From Nevskiaceae bacterium (GTDB lineage: Bacteria; Pseudomonadota; Gammaproteobacteria; Steroidobacterales; Steroidobacteraceae): a DNA stretch of 5,693 nucleotides. Under the pieces are notes generated by a model. That model made no database searches and was not told the DNA's origin. It worked only from the letters and a program-made list of their open reading frames with translations. Below are positions 1-5,693 of this stretch, piece after piece. Each line of letters begins with the position of its first letter. Within the stretch, counting starts at the first letter, position 1. The position numbers and the translations under genes are program-made. The stretch lies in the NCBI GenBank assembly GCA_031277355.1, contig JAITMN010000136.1, positions 1 through 5,693 of the forward strand, read 5' to 3'.

Positions 1-1
1 G

Positions 2-67
2 GGCGCGTTCTTCATCGACTTCGTCAACGCGCTGCTGATCACGGCGGGGATCAACCTGTTCAAATGA
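2..67 (+). CDS. C-terminal end of an unidentified, probably membrane, protein (5' partial)
   Basis: Read in the frame that ends with TGA at 65-67, the first bases encode 21 residues, GAFFIDFVNALLITAGINLF followed by Lys. The stretch is almost wholly hydrophobic with one Asp and ends in a single Lys, as a last transmembrane helix close to a C-terminus would. I do not recognise the family; a transporter or small integral membrane protein are both possible. The stop overlaps the ATG of the following phosphodiesterase gene by 4 bases (ATGA), which indicates one operon with translational coupling. The frame is supported by this junction and by the regular helix-like composition, but the piece is too short to exclude chance. 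Confidence 0.6.
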   Translation, partial: GAFFIDFVNALLITAGINLFK

Positions 68-999
68 AGCGCCCGCTGGTGATCGCGCATCGCGGGGCCA
101 GCGGCGACTTGCCGGAACACACGCTGCCTGCGTATGCGCTGGCGATCTTGCAGGGCGCGGATTACATCGAACCGGATTTGGTGATTACGCGCGATGGTGT
201 GCTGGTGGCGCGTCATGATGCGGAGCTGTCGGCAACGACGGATGTGGCGGCGCACGCGGCATTTGCTGCGCGGCGAAAGCGGCAGATGATCGACGGACGC
301 GAACTTGAGGGATGGTTCATCGAAGACTTCACGCTCACCGAACTGCGCACGCTGCGCGCCCGCGAGCGCTTTGCCGAGTTGCGGCCACACAGCGCCGCGC
401 ATGATGGGCAGTTCGCCATTGCGACCTTCGGCGAGATTCTGGATTTTCTCGCTACCGTGAACGCCGCGCGACGCGATGCGGGGCGTGCGCCGGTGGGTGT
501 ATATCCGGAAACCAAGCATCCCACGCATTTTCGCGCACGCGGTTTGCCGCTGGAGCCGCCGCTATTGGCCGAAGTTCAACGCGCGCTGGCCGATGCGCCG
601 CTGTTCATTCAATCGTTCGAGGCGGCGAATCTGATCGCGCTGCGCGGTGAATGCGAGCACCCGTTGGTGCGATTGATAGACCCGGCCGGATCAATGCCCG
701 AGCTTGCGCAAGTGGCGACGTATGCGCAGGCCATCGGCGTACACAAGGATGCCGCCGTCGATCCGATGTCCGGCGCAGCCACCGGCCTCGTTGAACGCGC
801 GTACGCCGCAGGGCTTGCCGTGCATGTGTGGACGGTGCGTGCGGAGAATCGCTTTCTCGGCGCGCGCTGGCGGCAAGGTGATGACCCCGCCGCATGGGGT
901 GACATCGCCGGAGAGATTGCCGCGTTGATCGCCGCAGGCGTTGATGGCATGTTTTGCGATCAGCCGGGAGAAGCGCGGCGGATAGTTCACTTGATCTGA
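64..999 (+). CDS. Glycerophosphodiester phosphodiesterase, GlpQ-type, no signal peptide
   Basis: A 311-residue enzyme of the GDPD family (TIM-barrel), which hydrolyses glycerophosphodiesters such as glycerophosphocholine to sn-glycerol-3-phosphate plus the alcohol, using a divalent metal. Visible signature: IAHRGASGDLPEHT at 7-20 with catalytic His9-Arg10, metal ligands Glu36 and Asp38 in YIEPDL, second catalytic His51 in ARHD, a further acidic ligand Glu149 in VYPETKHP, Trp256 in VHVWTVR, and the closing GVDGMFCDQP at 292-301. The insertion between about 57 and 120 is typical of the longer GlpQ branch rather than the roughly 250-residue UgpQ branch. The barrel begins at once after the start Met with no signal peptide, so a cytoplasmic location is inferred, unlike periplasmic E. 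coli GlpQ. The ATG overlaps the preceding stop (ATGA); a weak GGGGA lies at 46-50. GC is about 65%. The family call is firm; the exact substrate is not known. Confidence 0.95.
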   Translation: MKRPLVIAHRGASGDLPEHTLPAYALAILQGADYIEPDLVITRDGVLVARHDAELSATTDVAAHAAFAARRKRQMIDGRELEGWFIEDFTLTELRTLRARERFAELRPHSAAHDGQFAIATFGEILDFLATVNAARRDAGRAPVGVYPETKHPTHFRARGLPLEPPLLAEVQRALADAPLFIQSFEAANLIALRGECEHPLVRLIDPAGSMPELAQVATYAQAIGVHKDAAVDPMSGAATGLVERAYAAGLAVHVWTVRAENRFLGARWRQGDDPAAWGDIAGEIAALIAAGVDGMFCDQPGEARRIVHLI

Positions 1000-1074
1000 G
1001 TTGGATTGCGCGCCAGATTCGTTTCCCTAATTCTTGTGTGATGAGTGCGCAGATTGTCGTGTTAGCCTGCACAC

Positions 1075-2151
1075 ATGTCCGAATCCAACAAGCGAACCTA
1101 TTTCTTCCGTCCCAGTCGAGTAACGGAAGCGGAGCCCATTCTCAATCCAGACGTTGTTGCTACCAATGCGCGTCGCGGCGTCGAGACGACGTTGTTGCTC
1201 GATACGAATGTCTTGATTCGCATGGAATACGTAGTGAAAGGTGGCAATAAAAGACATTTACTAAAAGAACATGGTCTTCACAATTTGGTCAATTTGCTCG
1301 GTAGATGCCCGCCCAAGAGCATTTGCTTGTCGCCAGGGTTGGCGTTCGAGGAAATGCCGCCAGCGTGTGCCGAAAGGTCTCGCATCTTTTACGAGACGTT
1401 TTGCGCTGTACATTTGCCACAATTCATAGATACGCCAAATTGTGATCATCGCGCATTCGCCGGGAAAGATCGTAACTATGGCTATCTTGATCTAGAGCCG
1501 GCCAGACAGGCTCTTTTGGCGATCCCGTATACCTCATTGCTTTACCTGATCATCATAGATAAAAGCTTTTCCGGGGGAGCGATTCAAAAATTCAAAGAGT
1601 TTCTCCGTCGACTCAGTTGCGATCTGGACATATTGAGCGCCAAGGAAACTGAAATCGCGAAGTATTGTTTTGCTGAGGGCTCTCTTGCGGGGGAAATAAA
1701 GGATGTTAGAGACGCATTGCGAGATAATTTCCTCAAAACGAGGGGAAAGAAGTCAAAGCTCATCCAGACGTACGATCAGGCTATCGCAACGGCTTTCAAT
1801 GGCGCCAATGATTTGGCTTTTATAAACGCCGCCAATATTGTGCAGACGCGTGGGCTTGATGGGGTGCCGCAGGATTGTTGGATAGCCACTTGCGATAAAA
1901 AGCTTTTCGCGTTTTCGAGGATTTTTCACTACCTAAATGTGGATGGGGAAGCGGGAAAGTACGCTGTGACTCATGCATTTTCGGAACAGCACCGCGATGA
2001 GTATTGGCGACAGGCCGTCTCTGCTCAGCAGATTCTGGGGCTCAGTCGTATGCAATACCATTTGAAGAGAGAGGTGGACCCTTTGTCCCTTCCAGAGCTT
2101 GCGAAAGCGGCAATGGACGAGGCGGCTCGCGTTTTCGGCCAGATGACTTGA
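1075..2151 (+). CDS. PIN-like domain protein, putative metal-dependent ribonuclease, orphan
   Basis: A 358-residue protein with an N-terminal PIN-type signature: the strand-plus-motif TLLLDTNVLIRME carries Asp43 and Asn45, followed by Glu92/Glu93 in the segment LAFEEMPPA. Late acidic residues fit the remaining metal sites: Asp246 in GANDLAFINAANI and Asp274 in CWIATCDKKLF, the latter close to the usual PIN ending (T-x-D-x-x-L). PIN domains are Mg/Mn-dependent RNases, but this one is far longer than the usual 130-150 residue VapC toxins. It has a large insertion (about 95-235, with a hydrophobic helix at 147-161) and a C-terminal tail after 290. The start is fixed by an in-frame TAG at 1063-1065; the next Met, 50, would lose Asp43. 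No Shine-Dalgarno sequence is seen, so leaderless or weak translation is possible. GC is about 50% by hand count, and A/T-ending codons are common, suggesting acquisition. No antitoxin-like ORF adjoins it. Function is inferred from fold motifs only. Confidence 0.85.
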   Translation: MSESNKRTYFFRPSRVTEAEPILNPDVVATNARRGVETTLLLDTNVLIRMEYVVKGGNKRHLLKEHGLHNLVNLLGRCPPKSICLSPGLAFEEMPPACAERSRIFYETFCAVHLPQFIDTPNCDHRAFAGKDRNYGYLDLEPARQALLAIPYTSLLYLIIIDKSFSGGAIQKFKEFLRRLSCDLDILSAKETEIAKYCFAEGSLAGEIKDVRDALRDNFLKTRGKKSKLIQTYDQAIATAFNGANDLAFINAANIVQTRGLDGVPQDCWIATCDKKLFAFSRIFHYLNVDGEAGKYAVTHAFSEQHRDEYWRQAVSAQQILGLSRMQYHLKREVDPLSLPELAKAAMDEAARVFGQMT

Positions 2152-2186
2152 GCGCCATTTTTGCGCTTGTCAGGAGCCGTCAAGTC

Positions 2187-2231
2187 TGCAAGCGCCTCGA
2201 CCCAGGCAGTCAGCCCAAGCCGAGGCGCGCA
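2187..2231. terminator. Stem-loop between convergent genes, possible bidirectional terminator
   Basis: GCGCCTCG at 2192-2199 is perfectly complementary to CGAGGCGC at 2221-2228. The stem can extend by TGC (2187-2189) with GCA (2229-2231) if two A residues are bulged. The 21-base loop holds an inner GGC/GCC pairing (2205-2207 with 2213-2215). It lies between the stop of the PIN-like gene (2151) and the stop of the receptor gene (2245), the right place for a shared terminator. No T-tract follows on either strand, so it is not a textbook intrinsic terminator; it could also just protect 3' ends. A smaller AGCGC/GCGCT hairpin with a T-rich loop sits at 2151-2167. Confidence 0.4.
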
Positions 2232-2244
2232 ATCCTCATGGTCC

Positions 2245-5241
2245 TCAAAACTTCTTCGTCACCGTCACAAATGCACGGCGGCCCACATAGTCGTACTCGC
2301 TATACAGCGGCGCGTTGCCCACGCGGTTGTAGACCAGTGAGGAGATGGTGGGAATCTTCGCGTTCCAGACATTGCGGATGCCGGCCGTGATTTCCCAGTT
2401 TTCATCGCTGGTGTAGCGCGCCGATATGGCGTGAACGAAATAATCGCTGGTCTTGAAGTCGTAGATGGATTCGCTTTCGATTTCTTCCAGATACTCGTAG
2501 CTGTTCATCTTGCCGACCCAATCCACGACGTAGTTGAAGCGCCACTTGTCCATCTGATACGCCAGATCGAAGGTTCCCGACCATTCCGGATAGTTGATGG
2601 TGCCGTTCCATTCGATGACCGGATCATCCGGGAACAGTTGGAAGTCCTGTTTGCGGAACTGCGTTGCATTGGCGTTGAAGCGCAGATTGCCCGGCCCGAC
2701 CTGCCGTTCCCAGCGCAGGGAGTAGTCGAATCCCGTGGTCACCTGCGTGGCGATGTTGGTGTAGGCGTCGGAAACCGACAGCGCCAGCGTGGTGGGATCG
2801 CGCGTGACCAGACGGCAGAAGCCCTCATTCGGATCAAAGGTTGGATCGACGTAACACAGATCGAGAATGGAGGCTGCACCGACCTGCGAGACGCCGTTCT
2901 TGATCTTGATGTCGAAGTAATCAAGCGCCAGTGACAGCCGTCCCAGCGAACCGATGTCGTGCTGGACGATCACGCCCACCGTCAGGTTGTCGGAGGTTTC
3001 TGCTGCCAGACCAGAGCCCGCGCCACCCTCCGAGTTCACGCGGATGGATTGAGTCTGGCGGAACTCCGGATCGCTTATCTGGGTGGCGCAGTTGGCGGTG
3101 AGCGTGCTGGCCGGCAAGGTGCCGTATTCATAGCAGGGATCGCCCTGTGCCGAGAGAAATCCGCTGGTGGCGCCCTGGAATTGCTCAAACAGCGCGGGTG
3201 CGCGGAACGAGGTGCCGAGCGTGGCGCGGAACGACAGCCAATCCACCGGCGCATACATCGCGGCGATCTTGTAGGTCATGTCATCGCCGTAGGAATCGTA
3301 GTCGGTCCAGCGCAGGGAGCCGTTCAGCGTCAGGTTGTCGGCCAGCAGTTTGTCGCGCAGCAGCGGAATTTCGATCTCGGTGTAGATTTCCTTCACATTG
3401 TCTTTGCCGCGAGTGGGAGCCGAGACGGTGAGGTTGTAGAGATTGCCCGCGACGCTGTTGGGATCGGGCGAGTCGTTCATTTGCTGGCGGCGATATTCCA
3501 GACCCAGCACGCCCTGCATTTCGCCTGCGGGCAACGTGAACAGCGGACCATCGAAGGTGAGGTTGGCCAGCGTTTCCTTGTAGCGCGTGCTGCCATGCAC
3601 CGGGCGGAAGATGTAGTCCTTGAAGTCTTGCGGCAGCACGCCCCCCACCGTCTGACTGCTCAGCGGCGGGAATGGGATGCAGCGTTCGGCCGGAGAATCG
3701 ATGTTGATGCGGCAGGTCAGGCCATCGCGGACCAGTTGCGCGTCGGTTCCGGTTGGTGCGGCGACCACGTCGCTGGCATAGGTGACCCGGTCGGTGAGGA
3801 ACGATTGCACGTCGTAGGTGGCGTCGGAGTCGGCGTAGGCAATGAGGCCGTCGTAGCGCCAGCCGGTCAGCGGCGTGACATTGCCGCGCAGGCCGATGGT
3901 GGCCTTGATGAAATCCACCCTCTGCTGGCTGTGATCGTTGCCAAAGCCCACGAAGGCGCGCACGCCCACCCGTTCGCCATCGCTGGTGCCTTGATCGGGG
4001 CCGAAGTTGGAGTCGGCCAGATTGTCGGGAATCAAAGGACTGCCCAGACGGTAGTCCATACTCAGTTGGCGGTAGTTCACCTGACTCGAATCGCGACGGT
4101 TGGCAAGAACTTCGCTGTAGAGCTGCGCATCGCCGAGGGTTTGCAGGTCATACGACCCTTGAGCGAAGAACGTGGTGACTTTGGCCGGCGAGATCAGGCT
4201 CTCATTCAACATTCGCGGCTCGAAGGTGTCGCGCACGTTGATGTTGTTCGTGCCGCCGCCAACGCCTTCGAAACCGACCAAGCCGGTGGTTATTGCGGAG
4301 TTGGGCCGCCAGCGATTGAAACTCGTACCCACCGAACCGGCTGCGCCGACGCCGGTCAGCGCCTGAGTGCCGATGGTGTTGATCGTCACGCCGTTGGAGC
4401 CCGTGCCGGTGATCGGATAGCACTTGGGCTCTCCGGTGAGCGGGTCGATGAAGTCCAGCACTTCGCCGGTTTCCGGATCGCTGAACTGATCGGTGTTGCA
4501 GCGGGTCCATGCGCGGTCGGCGAGCGTGAGGTCCTGGCGCTGGTAGTACTCGGCCGAAGCCGAGAAGCGCCAGCGATCACCCGACAATCCGCCGACAACG
4601 GAAAGACGGGTCTCGTCGCCGCCTATGCCTTGCGGAGCGGTGTAGCGGCCTTCAAACGTCAGACCTTCGATGTTCGTGTCGGTCACCACGTTGACCACAC
4701 CGGCGATGGCGTCGGAACCATAGACCGACGAAGCACCGTCGCGCAGCACTTCCACGCGATTGACGATGGCGTTGGGCAACACGTTCAGGTCGGCTGATCC
4801 CACCGCGCCGCGCGTGCCGGATGGCGCCACGCGCCGGCCATTGATCAGCACCAGCGTGCGGCCCGCGCCGAGGTTGCGCATCGACAGTGTGTTCGCGCCC
4901 GGCCCGCCATCGGTGACATAGCCGCCGAAGGCGTTGTTGATCTGCGCGCCGCCATTGGTGACGCCCGTGCTTTGCAGCGCTTCGGTGATGGAGGAGAAAC
5001 CCGCCGAATTCACGTCGTCGCGCGTGATGACGACCAGCGGCGCAGGGGAATCGAAAGTGGTGCGGCGAATACGCGAACCGACGACGACGACTTCACCCAG
5101 ACCTTCGGGTTCTTCGGCTTGAGCTTCGGGGTTGGGTGCGGCGGCATCGGCCGACCAAGCTACTCCCCCAGCCCCCGCGAGAAGCAGCGCGCCCAAGGCG
5201 GTGGTTGAGACAGGGTGCTTGAGTTTCCAGTCTGCTTTCAT
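2245..5241 (-). CDS. TonB-dependent outer-membrane receptor, substrate unknown
   Basis: A complete 998-residue TonB-dependent receptor, which takes up a ligand across the outer membrane with energy from TonB-ExbB-ExbD. In order: signal peptide (basic start, hydrophobic core about 15-28, likely cleavage after Ala31-Asp32-Ala33), an acidic Pro/Glu linker, a TonB box region EVVVVGSRI at 50-58, a plug at about 60-187 with LVLINGRRV and the hallmark VEVLRDGASSVYGSDAIAGV at 163-182, then a barrel ending VTVTKKF with the terminal Phe used for BAM recognition. There is no STN and no carboxypeptidase-like N-terminal domain, so it is neither a transducer nor SusC-like. Eight Cys occur as four close pairs (248/274, 510/521, 703/718, 796/809), probably disulfides in surface loops. 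The ATG at 5241 is preferred over an adjacent GTG at 5244 because of RBS spacing. No ABC transporter, siderophore gene, Fur box or TonB gene is nearby, so the ligand cannot be assigned. Confidence 0.96.
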   Translation of the reverse strand: MKADWKLKHPVSTTALGALLLAGAGGVAWSADAAAPNPEAQAEEPEGLGEVVVVGSRIRRTTFDSPAPLVVITRDDVNSAGFSSITEALQSTGVTNGGAQINNAFGGYVTDGGPGANTLSMRNLGAGRTLVLINGRRVAPSGTRGAVGSADLNVLPNAIVNRVEVLRDGASSVYGSDAIAGVVNVVTDTNIEGLTFEGRYTAPQGIGGDETRLSVVGGLSGDRWRFSASAEYYQRQDLTLADRAWTRCNTDQFSDPETGEVLDFIDPLTGEPKCYPITGTGSNGVTINTIGTQALTGVGAAGSVGTSFNRWRPNSAITTGLVGFEGVGGGTNNINVRDTFEPRMLNESLISPAKVTTFFAQGSYDLQTLGDAQLYSEVLANRRDSSQVNYRQLSMDYRLGSPLIPDNLADSNFGPDQGTSDGERVGVRAFVGFGNDHSQQRVDFIKATIGLRGNVTPLTGWRYDGLIAYADSDATYDVQSFLTDRVTYASDVVAAPTGTDAQLVRDGLTCRINIDSPAERCIPFPPLSSQTVGGVLPQDFKDYIFRPVHGSTRYKETLANLTFDGPLFTLPAGEMQGVLGLEYRRQQMNDSPDPNSVAGNLYNLTVSAPTRGKDNVKEIYTEIEIPLLRDKLLADNLTLNGSLRWTDYDSYGDDMTYKIAAMYAPVDWLSFRATLGTSFRAPALFEQFQGATSGFLSAQGDPCYEYGTLPASTLTANCATQISDPEFRQTQSIRVNSEGGAGSGLAAETSDNLTVGVIVQHDIGSLGRLSLALDYFDIKIKNGVSQVGAASILDLCYVDPTFDPNEGFCRLVTRDPTTLALSVSDAYTNIATQVTTGFDYSLRWERQVGPGNLRFNANATQFRKQDFQLFPDDPVIEWNGTINYPEWSGTFDLAYQMDKWRFNYVVDWVGKMNSYEYLEEIESESIYDFKTSDYFVHAISARYTSDENWEITAGIRNVWNAKIPTISSLVYNRVGNAPLYSEYDYVGRRAFVTVTKKF

Positions 5242-5247
5242 CACGAG

Positions 5248-5252
5248 TCTCC
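5248..5252 (-). promoter_or_regulatory. Ribosome binding site of the receptor gene; decides its start
   Basis: On the minus strand the bases read GGAGA, then six bases (CTCGTG), then ATG. This spacing is right for the ATG at 5241-5239. The in-frame GTG at 5244-5242 would lie only three bases from the GGAGA, too close for normal initiation, so the protein should start MKADWK rather than one residue earlier. Confidence 0.7.
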
Positions 5253-5282
5253 ATGTGCCCGCGAAATAGCGCTTACCCGAAG

Positions 5283-5311
5283 ACTATGGCTGATTGTGTG
5301 AATGGCGACAA
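5283..5311 (-). promoter_or_regulatory. Putative sigma-70 promoter of the receptor gene
   Basis: On the minus strand a TTGTCG (5311-5306; 4 of 6 to TTGACA) is followed by a 17-base spacer and CATAGT (5288-5283; 4 of 6 to TATAAT). Transcription would start near 5275, leaving a leader of about 30-35 bases that includes the RBS. The element sits inside the 95-base gap between the small ORF and the receptor gene, which suggests the receptor is transcribed on its own. I see no convincing Fur-type inverted repeat overlapping it. Confidence 0.4.
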
Positions 5312-5339
5312 CTGGGCGATGGTTATCAAATGAGGGTTG

Positions 5340-5555
5340 TTATTTCCTCTCCACATCCTCAACGAGGCGGCAGACCAGGTCGATGGAGCGACGCAGCGTG
5401 TCGGTATGGCCCACATATCCCTGTACGGCTTGCTCTGCGCGCTTGCGCAGTACGCGCAGCGGGAAGTGGCCGTCGGGGGACCATTCGGGCAGGTTGTCGC
5501 GGGCGATTTCGATGCGTGCTCCAACGGCCGATGCCAAGGCGTTGAGTGTTGCCAC
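5340..5555 (-). CDS. Small hypothetical protein downstream of aroE
   Basis: A 71-residue ORF, GTG start to TAA, lying between aroE and the receptor gene on the same strand. I do not recognise the family. The product is soluble-looking, with an Ala-rich amphipathic N-terminal helix, a central WSPDGHFPLR turn-like segment, then an Arg/Glu-rich helical C-terminus ending in LVEDVERK. Codon statistics support coding in this frame: by hand count about 73% of third positions and about 45% of second positions are G or C. The start is uncertain: no Shine-Dalgarno sequence precedes the GTG at 5555, no ATG is available, and the frame stays open upstream to the aroE stop at 5586, with which it is in phase. 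It may be a genuine small gene coupled to aroE, a remnant of a longer gene, or a chance open frame. Confidence 0.5.
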   Translation of the reverse strand: MATLNALASAVGARIEIARDNLPEWSPDGHFPLRVLRKRAEQAVQGYVGHTDTLRRSIDLVCRLVEDVERK

Positions 5556-5574
5556 ACAGCAGTCTGCGGTGAGC

Positions 5575-5588
5575 TGATCTTCAGATCA
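5575..5588. repeat. Short inverted repeat covering the aroE stop codon
   Basis: TGATCT and AGATCA form perfect arms around two bases (TC), and the aroE TGA (minus strand 5588-5586) is part of one arm. As RNA it could form only a 5-base stem with a 4-base loop and has no following U-run, so it is a poor terminator. It might be chance or a small protein-binding site. Confidence 0.35.
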
Positions 5589-5693
5589 ACTGCCTTGCAG
5601 CGCCGCCGCAAGCTCCGCCAGCACGCTTGCCGTATCCGGCCGCACGCCGCGCCATAGAAAGAAAGATTCGGCAGCTTGCTCCACCAGCATGCC
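5586..5693 (-). CDS. aroE: Shikimate dehydrogenase, C-terminal part (5' end beyond window)
   Basis: The minus strand from the window edge reads 35 codons beginning GMLVEQAAESFFLWRGVRPD and ending AALQGS before TGA. This matches the conserved C-terminal helix of AroE (family pattern G-M-L-V-x-Q-A-A-x-x-F-x-x-W-x-G), where the Gln of the QAA motif contacts shikimate in characterised enzymes. AroE reduces 3-dehydroshikimate to shikimate with NADPH in the cytoplasm, a step of aromatic amino acid biosynthesis. Only the end is present here, so the Rossmann domain and catalytic Lys/Asp lie outside. The end of the protein is of normal length, so the TGA is the natural stop. The next ORF on this strand begins 31 bases later and is in the same frame. 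Confidence 0.93.
   Translation of the reverse strand, partial: GMLVEQAAESFFLWRGVRPDTASVLAELAAALQGS

Noticed and set aside
605..1072. Minus-strand open frames over the end of the phosphodiesterase gene
   Set aside because: The products are Arg/Ser/Pro-rich shadows of a well-supported enzyme gene; the part beyond 999 lies in an unremarkable 75-base gap.
954..1250. A + strand open frame bridging the phosphodiesterase and PIN-like genes, a possible antitoxin
   Set aside because: It overlaps both real genes out of frame, covering 176 bases of the PIN gene including its catalytic motif, and its Ser/Arg/Cys-rich product resembles no antitoxin.
1075..2151. VapC toxin of a VapBC toxin-antitoxin pair
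   Set aside because: The protein is far too long, and no small antitoxin ORF ends just upstream; the 75-base gap before it holds no gene.
2959..4797. A 612-codon open frame on the + strand, antisense to the receptor gene
   Set aside because: It lies wholly within the receptor gene, which has an unmistakable protein signature. The antisense product has no recognisable motif and is Gly/Val/Arg/Ala-rich as expected for a shadow of GC-biased codons.
5242..5244. GTG as the receptor start codon
   Set aside because: It lies only three bases from the GGAGA ribosome binding site; the next codon, ATG, has the proper spacing.
5245..5339. Fur box upstream of the receptor gene
   Set aside because: A TTTGATAACC stretch slightly resembles a half-site, but there is no second arm in the proper register, so iron regulation is not supported.
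5273..5611. A 112-codon minus-strand frame overlapping the small ORF
   Set aside because: It overlaps the end of aroE, its product is rich in Pro/Ser/Trp/Cys/Arg, and the alternative frame at 5340-5555 has the better codon-position bias.

Overview
The window looks like a chromosomal segment of a GC-rich gammaproteobacterium, most likely a member or relative of the Xanthomonadales. The grounds are a large signal-peptide-bearing TonB-dependent receptor of the orphan type abundant in that group, and an AroE C-terminus of the gammaproteobacterial kind. The taxonomic placement is inference; no rRNA or marker gene is present.

Layout: (1) Bases 2-67 are the hydrophobic C-terminus of an unidentified, probably membrane, protein on the + strand. 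Its stop overlaps the start of the next gene by 4 bases (ATGA). (2) Bases 64-999 (+) encode a GlpQ-type glycerophosphodiester phosphodiesterase without a signal peptide. (3) Bases 1075-2151 (+) encode a 358-residue PIN-like nuclease-fold protein. It is about 50% GC by hand count, against about 65% for the phosphodiesterase, and has no visible Shine-Dalgarno sequence and no antitoxin-like partner. It looks like an acquired cargo gene. (4) Bases 2152-2244 separate convergent genes and hold a stem-loop that may end transcription from both sides. (5) Bases 2245-5241 (-) encode a full-length TonB-dependent outer-membrane receptor with signal peptide, TonB box, plug, barrel and terminal Phe, preceded by a recognisable RBS and a plausible sigma-70 promoter. 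(6) Bases 5340-5555 (-) encode a small unrecognised protein of 71 residues with coding-like codon bias. (7) Bases 5586-5693 (-) are the C-terminal 35 codons of shikimate dehydrogenase (aroE), running off the window edge.

How the genes relate: the membrane-protein tail and the phosphodiesterase appear translationally coupled and may act on the same phosphodiester substrate. aroE, the small ORF and the receptor share a strand, but the receptor has its own likely promoter. The PIN gene appears functionally unrelated to its neighbours. No mobile element, tRNA, CRISPR array or obvious multigene defence system is visible. The items most worth a second look are the atypical orphan PIN protein and the small ORF that continues in frame after the aroE stop codon.
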